A stretch of DNA of 64,000 nucleotides from an uncultured Oscillospiraceae bacterium (GTDB lineage Bacteria; Bacillota; Clostridia; Oscillospirales; Oscillospiraceae): the NCBI GenBank assembly GCA_934636655.1, contig CAKUAS010000009.1, positions 1-64,000 of the forward strand, given 5' to 3'. Under the pieces are notes generated by a model that saw nothing but the letters and a program-made list of their open reading frames with translations, ran no database searches and was not told the DNA's origin. The stretch's first letter is position 1, and every line of letters starts with the position of its first letter. Position numbers and translations under genes: made by a program. Shown in pieces: positions 34,394-45,097 of the stretch.

Positions 34394-35631
34394 TATGTTT
34401 CGTTTGAAGGTATGATTATTTCGCGGTCATAGCCCGCACCGTAGCAGAAGGAATGTATCTTCCCCTCGGACGGATTTATGACGTTTACAATAAACGAGGT
34501 ATCGCTTGCGGTATCGTGGGTCTTGCTGTATGTCGTATCCTCGCCGAACTCGATATCGTTTGAATCTGTGCCCTCATTTTGGCCGAACTCATTGTTGTGG
34601 AAATAGCACATGTTCGGTATTGCGATTCGCAAAACGTCAAATTCCGTACTGCCGGATTCCTGAACGTCACTTAGCTTTGCGACCTTTAAATTATGCGTAT
34701 GGCCGTGGAACGTTGCGTATATCTTCGCTTTGTTCGCATTTTTAAAGGATATCGTCATACCCGATATCTTGGCAGAGCCGCCTTCGGCATATTTTCTGAG
34801 TATCGTACCGACGGCGTTTGCCGCGCTCGTCGAGGTCTTGCCGACATCGGTAAAATCCAGCGGATAGTGCGAGAGGATGACTATGCCCCAGCCGGTTTTC
34901 AGCCCGACTGTCCTGAGCATCCGCGCAAGCCACAGCTGCTGCGGCTCGGAAACGTTGTCGAAATTCTGCCCGTTTTCGGAAGTGTTCAGGCATATTACTC
35001 GCAGCTTTTTCTCGTCGAAGTCGCGGTAGCAGTAACCCTCCGATGTGCTGCCATAGGTCGCACCTTCGTTGTATCTGCCGACGTAGGTATATATCTCTTC
35101 CGATTGCAGCCAGCTGCCGTTCTGCGTCCACGAATTTCGCAGGCCATCGCGCTCGCCGGGCGTCCTGAACTGCGGGATGGCGGCAAAAGCCTCCTTTAGT
35201 CCCGCATTTATCTCCGCAAAATGCTGCCTGCCCTCAGCGAGCGTTGTCGTGCTGCTGCCGGCACTGTAGTCGCCCAAAAAGCAGCAGAAATCTATACCGG
35301 GCAGAACGTAGCCGAGCGCTTTCATAGCCATGCTCGCGTGCAGATTGCCGTTTACGACATATTCATCCGTATCGAGCTGGTGTGCATCTGACGCGGCAAT
35401 GAAGGTTATACTGTCCGCAGTCTGCACGGCGCTGACCTTTTTCGCAAGTTCGAGCACCGCGGTCTTCACATATTCGGGCACGTCCGTCTGCACAAAATTG
35501 TCGCCCGTCTTGAGCGACTCTATCGCCTGAGCCATCAGAGATAGCTTATAGCCTGCGGCCGTGCCGTTTTTCAGTCTGATAGCCTCCGCTATGGCCTGCA
35601 CATCGGTTTCCTCATAAAGCTTTTTTGCCAT
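34393..35631 (-). CDS. metallophosphoesterase with phage-tail-like N-terminus
   Basis: 412 residues. Residues 1-40 (DVQAIAEAIRLKNGTAAGYKLSLMAQAI) match the short module found at the start of many Firmicute phage tail-fibre and baseplate proteins. From about 75 onward comes a calcineurin-like phosphoesterase core: FIAASDAHQLD (DxH variant), FLGDYSAG (GDxx), ILSHYPL (GH-like His), TFHGHTHN (GHxH). No signal peptide. It is coupled by TGATG overlap to the gene before it, with GAGGTGA as RBS. The pair looks like a phage-tail cargo or a domesticated remnant. Confidence 0.8.
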   Translation of the reverse strand: MAKKLYEETDVQAIAEAIRLKNGTAAGYKLSLMAQAIESLKTGDNFVQTDVPEYVKTAVLELAKKVSAVQTADSITFIAASDAHQLDTDEYVVNGNLHASMAMKALGYVLPGIDFCCFLGDYSAGSSTTTLAEGRQHFAEINAGLKEAFAAIPQFRTPGERDGLRNSWTQNGSWLQSEEIYTYVGRYNEGATYGSTSEGYCYRDFDEKKLRVICLNTSENGQNFDNVSEPQQLWLARMLRTVGLKTGWGIVILSHYPLDFTDVGKTSTSAANAVGTILRKYAEGGSAKISGMTISFKNANKAKIYATFHGHTHNLKVAKLSDVQESGSTEFDVLRIAIPNMCYFHNNEFGQNEGTDSNDIEFGEDTTYSKTHDTASDTSFIVNVINPSEGKIHSFCYGAGYDREIIIPSNET

Positions 35632-36074
35632 CAGTAGCTCACCTCGCTTCCGTCTGCGACCTCGATGGTCTTATCATTGGAGCCTGTGTATTCATAGCGC
35701 TCCACCTTGTCGCCGATAATGATCGTCAGCACACTGTAGGGCGAGATCTCGGGCTTGTCGACCGGCTCGTTGTCTCTGTCGGTTATGCACTCTGTGCAGC
35801 GGAAAACCGCCGGGGTCGAGGTGTGAAGCTGCCCGGCATAGAGACCGATATTTATCCACGGGCGCTTTTTGATAACGGGCAGAGCGCAGCTCGTGCCGTT
35901 AAAATCAACGTCTTTATATTTGCCGTTGCGGTAGCCTATGCGCATGGTCTTTTTGTCGTAGGCCTCCCACTCGGCGTCGAGCTCGAAATTAACGGTGTAA
36001 TCGCTGTTGCCGCAGACGATGAGCGTTCCGTCCCCGGCCGCTATCTTGTCTTTAACTTTGATATTTATGTCCAT
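35631..36074 (-). CDS. phage tail/baseplate-like protein
   Basis: 147 residues from ATG behind AAGGAGAC. The N-terminal segment (IKVKDKIAAGDGTLIVCGNSDYTVNFELDAEWEAYDKK, shown here as two parts: residues 3-22 and 23-40) has the NSDYTV-x-F-x3-EW pattern common in phage baseplate/upper-tail proteins of clostridia. The rest is beta-rich (GLYAGQLHTSTPAVFRC). No structural phage genes flank it. It precedes and is coupled to the phosphoesterase gene. Confidence 0.75.
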   Translation of the reverse strand: MDINIKVKDKIAAGDGTLIVCGNSDYTVNFELDAEWEAYDKKTMRIGYRNGKYKDVDFNGTSCALPVIKKRPWINIGLYAGQLHTSTPAVFRCTECITDRDNEPVDKPEISPYSVLTIIIGDKVERYEYTGSNDKTIEVADGSEVSY

Positions 36075-36140
36075 AAGAAGTCTCCTTATCATTGATCCGA
36101 AGCAAAAAGCTCGAGGCCTCTTTTCGCTCCGGCGTTTTTG

Positions 36141-36168
36141 ATAGTAGCAAAATTGCATGATTTGTCAA
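36141..36168 (-). promoter_or_regulatory. promoter of the tail-like gene pair
   Basis: Minus strand TTGACA, 16 bp, TACTAT. Confidence 0.65.
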
Positions 36169-36203
36169 TGCAAGCGCTGTGCCATTGCGCAAATTTTGTT
36201 TCG

Positions 36204-36232
36204 TGGACAATCAATACGATGTATGGTATGAT
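36204..36232 (+). promoter_or_regulatory. promoter of the SseB-like gene
   Basis: TGGACA, 17 bp, TATGAT with an extended TGG. Confidence 0.7.
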
Positions 36233-36261
36233 GAAAGAAAAAACTTATGAGGTAAAAATAC

Positions 36262-36738
36262 ATGTCCAATTCCGAACTCAGCCAGCAGCAGATAGATCAG
36301 ATATCCCGAATGGGGATAAAGAAGCTCATCGGGAAATACAGTCAGTCGCAGGGCAAGGATCAGCAGTCGCTGTCAATGCTTCTCGAGCAGCTTGCCAAAA
36401 CGCCGATGTACTTCGCCGTGCAGAAGAACAGCGCATCCTCCGCAATGCTCAATTTCATCACCCTCACCGTAAACAATCAGGTGTTCATCCCCATTTTCAC
36501 CGATCCCGATGAATTCGGCAAGCTCAAGGATCAGTGCGACTGCGTGTGTCTAAAGCCGATGGATTATTTCCAGATGCTCGTTGACACCAAGCGCCATGCC
36601 GTCGTAAATCCTTTCAGCACCTATTTTCTCATGTGGCCGGAGCTTGTACGCGACCATATGCTGCCGTACATGAAGGAAGCCGAGGATTTCGAGCGCCAGC
36701 AGCGCGAGCAGAAGGCGGATTTCAAGCCCATATCGTAA
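36262..36738 (+). CDS. SseB-family protein
   Basis: 158 residues. A central SseB N-terminal-type domain (PF07179) with TPMYFAVQKN, FITLTVNNQVFIPIFTDPDEF and VVNPFSTYFLMW. SseB-type domains are found in Firmicutes next to secretion or stress genes; their activity is unclear. RBS GAGGTAAA. Followed by its own terminator, so monocistronic. Confidence 0.85.
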   Translation: MSNSELSQQQIDQISRMGIKKLIGKYSQSQGKDQQSLSMLLEQLAKTPMYFAVQKNSASSAMLNFITLTVNNQVFIPIFTDPDEFGKLKDQCDCVCLKPMDYFQMLVDTKRHAVVNPFSTYFLMWPELVRDHMLPYMKEAEDFERQQREQKADFKPIS

Positions 36739-36754
36739 GCATAATAGTAATGTT

Positions 36755-36786
36755 AACGCCCGTTGCTTGCGGCAACGGGCGTTTTT
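36755..36786 (+). terminator. terminator after the SseB-like gene
   Basis: ACGCCCGTTGC pairs with GCAACGGGCGT around TTGCG, then TTTTT. Confidence 0.92.
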
Positions 36787-36818
36787 GCGTACAATAAGGC
36801 TCGAAAGAAGGTGGCGTA

Positions 36819-37328
36819 ATGCTCAGTGAAAACATAAAAGCCGTAAGAAAAGCAAAGGGGCTTTCGCAGGAGGAGCTCGCCGTTAGACTGAACGTCGTAC
36901 GGCAGACGGTGTCAAAATGGGAGCAGGGACTGTCGGTGCCCGATGCCGATATGCTAATCGCACTTTCCGAGACGCTCGAAACACCGGTGAGCACTCTGCT
37001 CGGCGAGACGATAATTAAGCCGCAGGCCGACGATCTCAAGGCGATATCGGAAAAGCTCGAAACTATAAATTTGCAGCTCGCGCAGCGCAGAGAATCGCGG
37101 CGGAAGGTCTTCCACTGGCTGTTTATCGCCCTTGGCGCTATAACTCTCATAATTTTCGCGCTGCTCGCATCAATGGGAAGCCCCTATCTCGGCTGGGACT
37201 ACGCAGACCCCGAGACCGCAGTTTTCGGCGCGGCGTTTCATGTGTTTGAATATGTGTTCGTAAGAGCCGCTCCGCTCGTTCTCATAGCTTCCATCGTCGG
37301 CGCGGTGCTGACTCGAAAGAAGAATTAA
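36819..37328 (+). CDS. XRE-family regulator with two membrane segments
   Basis: 169 residues. HTH_3 domain at 1-60 (IKAVRKAKGLSQEELAVRLNVVRQTVSKWEQG), a short coiled linker, then hydrophobic segments (LFIALGAITLIIFALLAS and PLVLIASIVGAVL). Such membrane-anchored XRE regulators typically control an adjacent membrane protein gene. The neighbour 3 bp downstream encodes one, so they probably act together. RBS GAAGGTGG. Confidence 0.9.
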   Translation: MLSENIKAVRKAKGLSQEELAVRLNVVRQTVSKWEQGLSVPDADMLIALSETLETPVSTLLGETIIKPQADDLKAISEKLETINLQLAQRRESRRKVFHWLFIALGAITLIIFALLASMGSPYLGWDYADPETAVFGAAFHVFEYVFVRAAPLVLIASIVGAVLTRKKN

Positions 37329-37331
37329 ACC

Positions 37332-38417
37332 ATGAATGCAAAAAGAGCAATAAGCTGTCTCTGTATCGTTTTGCTGCTTTTCGCGGCAAACTATATTGCT
37401 TTCGCCGGCATCCGTTCGCTGTTATCAACGATTCAGGGTTACGAGGAAATGAGGCCGCTCGAGCATGCCGGGACCTACATAGCAAACCTCGATCCCGAGT
37501 CCGAGCCCGATCTTGCATCCATCACAAATGCGGACATGCAGAAAACCTTCGATTACATTCAACGCAGCTTTAACTGCGCCGTTTACTCCGACGGATACAT
37601 CACAGAACTGCCCGGATGCGACATGGAGGTCGCACTCGACTATGTGAGCGAGGAATACTGCACACTGTTTCCTCTGGAGCTTACGCAGGGCTCGGCTTCC
37701 GGCTTTGATAATGATTTAGACGGCAAAATCCCCGTCGTTGTCGGCGCCGGGCTGAGCAAGGCTTATCCTTTGGGCTCCGAGATATCGATCACCGACCCCG
37801 CTTTGGGTCGCCCCGCCACATACCGGGTGACCGGTGTATTAAAGCAAAACGCCTGCCGTTCCAATTTCTATTCGCTCAACTGGAAAAGCTACTTCAACTT
37901 TTCTATTCTCGTACCGATAAACGAAGAGTTTATTGAAAACTCGGGTATTGATTTTCACGCTAACGCTCTGATGAATCTCATAGTTCTGAACACAACAGGA
38001 GAAAAAACGCAGGAGCTCGGCGATACCATAGCAAACACACTCGGGATCAAGCTCAATTTCTACACACAGAGCGAGAACAATGCCGAATTTAAGGATAATT
38101 ATCTGCCCGCACTGCTTCTGCGCTTCGGTTTGGCGCTTATTTTGTTTGCGGCCGCTGCGTTCATCGAGCTCAGAACGGAGAGCCTCACGGGCATTCACTG
38201 GACGGTGCTGTGCGCCGTCGGCTTGGCCGCAACAGCCGCGCTTACAGCTGTCGACCGTCACAGCGCTTGGATCGAAAAAAGCACTCTCGTCGCCGCCTAC
38301 GGTTTTTTAGACCTCATCGGCATCGACTGGCTGGCCCTGGCTGCGGTTATGATTATTGACGCTCTCCTCTTCGCACTTATCATTGTCTGTAAGCGAAAAA
38401 AACTCCCGCTCGACTGA
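37332..38417 (+). CDS. FtsX/MacB-like membrane protein without ATPase partner
   Basis: 361 residues. One N-terminal membrane helix (CIVLLLFAANYIAFAGI), a roughly 220-residue extracytoplasmic domain with a MacB-PCD-like segment (VVVGAGLSKAYPLGSEISI and RVTGVLK), then three to four helices at the C-terminus (LRFGLALILFAAAAF, WTVLCAVGLAATAAL, LAAVMIIDALLFALII). This resembles one half of an ABC permease of the bacteriocin-export or FtsX class, but no ATPase gene is adjacent. Two Cys in the external domain are notable. Function not assigned. Confidence 0.75.
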   Translation: MNAKRAISCLCIVLLLFAANYIAFAGIRSLLSTIQGYEEMRPLEHAGTYIANLDPESEPDLASITNADMQKTFDYIQRSFNCAVYSDGYITELPGCDMEVALDYVSEEYCTLFPLELTQGSASGFDNDLDGKIPVVVGAGLSKAYPLGSEISITDPALGRPATYRVTGVLKQNACRSNFYSLNWKSYFNFSILVPINEEFIENSGIDFHANALMNLIVLNTTGEKTQELGDTIANTLGIKLNFYTQSENNAEFKDNYLPALLLRFGLALILFAAAAFIELRTESLTGIHWTVLCAVGLAATAALTAVDRHSAWIEKSTLVAAYGFLDLIGIDWLALAAVMIIDALLFALIIVCKRKKLPLD

Positions 38418-38431
38418 GCGGGAGTTTTTTT
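38397..38431. terminator. bidirectional terminator
   Basis: ACTCCCGCTC-GACT-GAGCGGGAGT flanked by A5+ and T7. It separates the FtsX-like gene from convergent clpB. Confidence 0.92.
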
Positions 38432-38435
38432 CTTA

Positions 38436-41015
<2,580 letters not shown>

Positions 41016-41044
41016 AAAAACACCTTCTTTGCTGAATTAATTAG

Positions 41045-41695
41045 TTAGATGAGAATATCGGCTCTCCTTAACTGGGAGAAGTAACAGGCTTCGATATCGC
41101 GGGCGTCGAGCCGTCCGCCTAGGTAGCCTTTCATCATGGTATCGAATAATTTGATGTATTCCGACAGCACCTTCGCAAGCTCATCGGAGGAACAGTCGCG
41201 CGACGGAACGGAGATCGAGCGGATAAATTTGCCGTCGTACAGGGCATATTTCGGCGGCTCGGAGTCCATAACGGGGCGCAGGTGCGCATCCTCGATGCGC
41301 TTCCAGATGCGGAAGAATTCCGTCATCGAGCGGATAAGCGCCGCCGACTGCGTGCGGAAAATTACAGTAAGCTCTCCGAGGCTGTCGCTGTCGCCGCGGT
41401 AAAGCTCGACCTCATATTTGACCGTCGGGCGGTACTTATACTCGAGCGAGGACTTGAGCGACATCGTCAACGCATTGGGCGACACGAAAGGCACTAGCTC
41501 GCGCGATGGGGTCATGAGCTGCTCGATGGCCGAAAAAATATCGTTTATCCTGCGCTCGGGAGTTACGAGGTTAACATGCTCGGCAAGTATCTGATTTATT
41601 AGATTTGAACGGTTCGTCCCGAGCCTGTGGGCAAGTCTGTCCACCTCGGCGACCACTTCGTCCGAAAGCATCAAGCTGTATAGTGTCTTTTTCAT
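41045..41695 (-). CDS. ribbon-helix-helix-type protein upstream of clpB
   Basis: 216 residues. The N-terminal 45 (MKKTLYSLMLSDEVVAEVDRLAHRLGTNRSNLINQIL as a beta-strand plus two helices) look like a CopG/Arc DNA-binding unit. The remaining 170 residues form an unassigned domain containing KYEVELYRGDSDSLGELTVIFRTQSAALI. It is first in the clpB transcript, a place held by ctsR or similar regulators in other Firmicutes, so autoregulation with clpB is the natural inference. The stop is 29 bp before clpB. Confidence 0.78.
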   Translation of the reverse strand: MKKTLYSLMLSDEVVAEVDRLAHRLGTNRSNLINQILAEHVNLVTPERRINDIFSAIEQLMTPSRELVPFVSPNALTMSLKSSLEYKYRPTVKYEVELYRGDSDSLGELTVIFRTQSAALIRSMTEFFRIWKRIEDAHLRPVMDSEPPKYALYDGKFIRSISVPSRDCSSDELAKVLSEYIKLFDTMMKGYLGGRLDARDIEACYFSQLRRADILI

Positions 41696-41770
41696 AATAG
41701 CCTCTCTTCATTCACAACTAATGGGCCGTATCTGATGATCCGACCCTTGTTATTTTTCCTTTGTAAGCTT

Positions 41771-41799
41771 AATATACTCTCGTTTTTCTAATTTGTCAA
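41771..41799 (-). promoter_or_regulatory. promoter of the RHH-clpB operon
   Basis: Minus strand TTGACA, 17 bp, TATATT. CTCT and AGAG arms flank the -35/spacer region. This places clpB in a unit separate from ylmH, which ends at the terminator on the other side. Confidence 0.82.
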
Positions 41800-41841
41800 G
41801 AGTTTTATATAAATATTTTTGCGAATTATATAAAACATTTT

Positions 41842-41868
41842 AATGGCAGAGCTCTACGCTCTGCCATT
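41842..41868 (-). terminator. terminator of the ylmH operon
   Basis: A 11-bp stem AATGGCAGAGC with a 5-nt loop, followed on minus by AAAATGTTTTATAT, an imperfect T-run. Confidence 0.75.
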
Positions 41869-41874
41869 CTATAC

Positions 41875-42624
41875 TTATTTATAAATCTCCGCCTCGACAA
41901 AAAGCCGGCCCTTGCGGCTGACGCCTCCGGAGGCCGAGACCGTTCCCTTGCCGTGACCCCGCAGGGAAATAACGTCGCCCGGCGAGACAAGGGCATCGTT
42001 TTTAAGGCACTCGGAGTAGTTAAGGCTTGCAGCCCCCTCGGCAATGTGTGACACAGCCGCCGTGCGCGACAGTCCGAACATTCCGGCAAGCACCGCGTCA
42101 AAGCGCATGCTTTTTACGGAAAACGAAACTCGCTTTACCTTCCGCTCGGGCGGCGTGAGCTCCGATAGCTCCGCCTTTTGCAGCTTAACGCCGTATCTTC
42201 CGACCTTCTCAAGCCCGTCGGCGACGTGGCGCTCGACAGACTGCATGATGAATATGACCGCTTCCTCACCGTCTATCCAGATATCTCCGAGCCACTCGCG
42301 CTTTATGCCGAGGCCGAGTATCGCACCCATATAGTCGCGGTGCGTGGGAGAAGCGAAGTGCGCCCTTGCGCGCAGGGCACTTATATATTCGTCTGCCTCG
42401 AAGCTCTCGGCATCCATATAAAACGGCAGGAAGAACGCGGCGCGGCGCTCGCACCCTTCCGCACCGCCGGTAAGAAGCATATTGCAGTCGGGTGCACTGC
42501 GCGCCCACTTTTCGAGCGCGAACTGCTCTGCCGGGGTAAGGAACGCCGTGTGCGTAACGCTCGCGGTCTTTTCGCAGCGGCGGCACAGATCCTCCGCACG
42601 GCGGATAAGCTCATCGTTTTCCAT
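41875..42624 (-). CDS. ylmH: YlmH-family S4-domain RNA-binding protein
   Basis: 249 residues. The N-terminal two thirds is the YlmH-specific domain (RDYMGAILGLGIKREWLGDI is its hallmark). The C-terminal S4 domain (about 175-249) has MRFDAVLAGMFGLSRTAA, DALVSPGDVISLRGHGK. In Bacillus, YlmH binds the 50S subunit and can act in ribosome-associated quality control (RqcP2). Usually it lies in the division cluster near divIVA; here it is coupled, with a 14-nt overlap and RBS GGAGTA inside the previous gene, to a ribosome-acting GTPase-nuclease fusion. That context supports a ribosome-rescue role. Confidence 0.92.
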   Translation of the reverse strand: MENDELIRRAEDLCRRCEKTASVTHTAFLTPAEQFALEKWARSAPDCNMLLTGGAEGCERRAAFFLPFYMDAESFEADEYISALRARAHFASPTHRDYMGAILGLGIKREWLGDIWIDGEEAVIFIMQSVERHVADGLEKVGRYGVKLQKAELSELTPPERKVKRVSFSVKSMRFDAVLAGMFGLSRTAAVSHIAEGAASLNYSECLKNDALVSPGDVISLRGHGKGTVSASGGVSRKGRLFVEAEIYK

Positions 42625-45097
42625 CAATGTACTCCATTATTCTTTTCATCACCACGTCAAGCTCGTCGGAAAACTCCTTGACCGACATGCGCAGAACACC
42701 CGAGCGCATGGCCGACAGGCGAATGAGCGAATCGTTGGTAACGACCTTGACCGAATAGTTTTTGCCGATATCGTTTGCAAGCTTTTCGATATACATATCG
42801 GCAGTCTCATTTTCCTTTGTGTACACCGTGCGTATGCCCTGCGTTTCGCGCTCGCCGACATTTCCGGCGACTCGATATCCGTCGAATACGAGCACAAGCT
42901 CGCAGTCGCGCATAGCCCTGTAGCTGCGCAGCACATCCGACAGGCGCTCGCGCGCAAGCGTCAGTGAGGCCGCGGCCAGTTCCTTATATTCCGGTGTTCC
43001 GAAAATAAAATTATAACCGTCGACGATGACATACTCGCGCTTTGACGGTGCAACGGAAAACGAGGGCGTTTCCTGCACCTGTGTCTTTGTGTACATCCTG
43101 CGGCGCACGGGGCCGAACTCGCGCTCCATTATCGCCTCGAGCTCCTTATCGTCGATTGAAAAATAGCGTGGGCGGGTTACAGTCTCCGATTCCTTATTGC
43201 CGAGCGTGGGATTAAGGTGCGCAAAATTTTCGACCTCGTTCCATTTAACGACCGTTCCGGCGCCGTGCGAGCAAAAAACGGAATCGGGCGTGTTTTCAAC
43301 ATCCGCCTCGGGATCGTAGCTTATATCCTCAATGACCTTCTTCTCGTCGTGGCAGGGATAATAGCCCGCTGCGCGGCAGCTGAGCCTGCCCTTGCCGGAT
43401 GTGTAAGATGCAAGCACTTCCGCGTATCCGCTCATTTCAGAAACGGGCGCAAGGCCGGTTATGACGCTGCCGCCCTCGGTGTCGAACTGTCCGCTCATGG
43501 CGCGCACGTCGGAAATGGCACGGCCTATATGCTCGGGCGGCAGCTCGAGCCGGAACTCGTACCATGGCTCGAGCAGCACGCTCTTGGCCTTCATCAGTCC
43601 CTGACGCACCGCGCGGTACACTGCCTCGCGGAAGTCGCCGCCTTCGGTATGCTTAAGGTGTGCACGTCCGGCGATGAGGCTTATCTTAACGTCCGTCAGC
43701 GGCGAGCCCGTCAGAACGCCTAAATGCTCCTTTTCCGCAAGATTCGTCATGATCAGACTCTGCCAGTTGCGGTCGAGCTCGTCCGTGGGACAGCGGCTTT
43801 CAAAGCTCAGGCCCGAGCCGCGCTCTGCCGGCTCGATAAGAAGATGCACCTCGGCATAGTGCCTCAGCGGCTCAAAATGCCCGACACCGTGCACCGGCTC
43901 AGCTATCGTCTCCTTATATGCGATGCCGCCGGAGGTGATGGCGACCTCAAGGTCAAAGCGCTCGCGTATAAGCTCCGTGAGCACTTCGGTCTGCACTCTG
44001 CCCATTATGCGCACGCTTATCTCGCGAAGTCGCTCGTTCCACTCAATATGAAGCTGGGGATCCTCGTCCTCGAGCTGCCTGAGCTGCTTATATGCCACAA
44101 GCGCGTCTGCGCCCTCGGGAAGTTCTACCCTATAGCTCATGACAGCCTCGGTCTCCGGCTGCATGCCGTCGTTTTCAAAGCCGAGGCCCTCACCGGCGTA
44201 TGTATCGTCAAGGCCCTGTACGGCAACGATGCTGCCCGCGGCCGCCTCCTGAACGGCTTCATAATTTGCACCGGAGTAGACGCGCAGCTCGGTGACGGTC
44301 TGCCCGTTCACACTGTCGCGATTGTGCAGCGTGCCTCCGGTTATTTTCATGCAGCTGAGTCTGCGCCCTCGCGCATCACGCATTATTTTATAGACCCTCG
44401 CGCCGAACTTTTCCGGATACTCTGGGCTCACTGCGTATTTTTCTATGAATTCGACAAGCTCCGGCACTCCCTCGAGTTTGAGACCCGAGCCGTAGAGCAC
44501 GGGAAAAAGCTTTCGCTCGGCGATAAGGCGCGATATGTCATCGTCCGCGACATCAACGCCGGACGCGAATTTCTCCAGAAGCGCTTCGTCGCACATGGCA
44601 ATGCTTTCACGCGTTTCCTGCGACTTATCGGAAAGATCAAAGCAGTTTTCCGAGAGCCGCTCGCACAGATCCCTCAGTATTCTCTCTTTGTCGCTTGCCG
44701 TCAGATCCATTTTAGTCGCAAAAATGATCGTCGGCACCCTGTGACGCTCAAGCAGATGCCACAACGTTTCGGTGTGCGCCTGAACGCCGTCGGTACCGGA
44801 TATTACGAGCAGCGCATAGTCAATAACGTCGAGCGTGCGCTCCGTTTCCGCGGTGAGATCCGCATGTCCGGGCGTGTCAAGAAGGCACAGCTCCATATTA
44901 TCGGTACGGAGCTGCGCCTGTTTTGAAAACACGGTTATTCCGCGCTCACGCTCTATCTGATGAGTGTCGAGCGCTGTGTTGCGATGGTCGACCCTGCCGA
45001 GCTTTCTGATGCTGCCGCAGGTATACAGCAGCGCCTCGGACAGAGTCGTTTTTCCGGCATCGACGTGCGCGAGGATGCCGAGAACGAGCTTTTTCAT
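42611..45097 (-). CDS. TetM-like translational GTPase fused to a Rae1/YacP-type NYN endonuclease
   Basis: 828 residues. Part 1 (1-about 640) is an EF-G/TetM-type factor: G1 AHVDAGKTT, G2 ERERGITV, G3 DTPGHAD, G4 ATKMD (Asn of NKxD replaced by Thr), domains II-V, with AHLKHTEGGDFREAV in domain IV. Part 2 (about 687-828) is a YacP_NYN domain: VIVDGYN (Asp about 693), LVFDGYR (739), TKENETAD (767), TND (789), closely matching Rae1, the ribosome A-site mRNA endonuclease of Bacillus. TetM-type factors also act at the A site, so the fusion would bring a nuclease there. Coupled to DUF362 upstream and YlmH downstream. Tetracycline resistance cannot be concluded. Confidence 0.92.
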   Translation of the reverse strand: MKKLVLGILAHVDAGKTTLSEALLYTCGSIRKLGRVDHRNTALDTHQIERERGITVFSKQAQLRTDNMELCLLDTPGHADLTAETERTLDVIDYALLVISGTDGVQAHTETLWHLLERHRVPTIIFATKMDLTASDKERILRDLCERLSENCFDLSDKSQETRESIAMCDEALLEKFASGVDVADDDISRLIAERKLFPVLYGSGLKLEGVPELVEFIEKYAVSPEYPEKFGARVYKIMRDARGRRLSCMKITGGTLHNRDSVNGQTVTELRVYSGANYEAVQEAAAGSIVAVQGLDDTYAGEGLGFENDGMQPETEAVMSYRVELPEGADALVAYKQLRQLEDEDPQLHIEWNERLREISVRIMGRVQTEVLTELIRERFDLEVAITSGGIAYKETIAEPVHGVGHFEPLRHYAEVHLLIEPAERGSGLSFESRCPTDELDRNWQSLIMTNLAEKEHLGVLTGSPLTDVKISLIAGRAHLKHTEGGDFREAVYRAVRQGLMKAKSVLLEPWYEFRLELPPEHIGRAISDVRAMSGQFDTEGGSVITGLAPVSEMSGYAEVLASYTSGKGRLSCRAAGYYPCHDEKKVIEDISYDPEADVENTPDSVFCSHGAGTVVKWNEVENFAHLNPTLGNKESETVTRPRYFSIDDKELEAIMEREFGPVRRRMYTKTQVQETPSFSVAPSKREYVIVDGYNFIFGTPEYKELAAASLTLARERLSDVLRSYRAMRDCELVLVFDGYRVAGNVGERETQGIRTVYTKENETADMYIEKLANDIGKNYSVKVVTNDSLIRLSAMRSGVLRMSVKEFSDELDVVMKRIMEYIDGKR

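Noticed and set aside
34393..36074. Prophage
   Set aside because: Only two tail-like genes; no integrase, capsid, portal, terminase or lysis genes and no att repeats were seen.
42611..45097. Tetracycline-resistance gene
   Set aside because: Similarity to TetM is in fold and GTPase motifs. The C-terminal nuclease fusion and the operon with ylmH point to translation quality control; resistance cannot be claimed.
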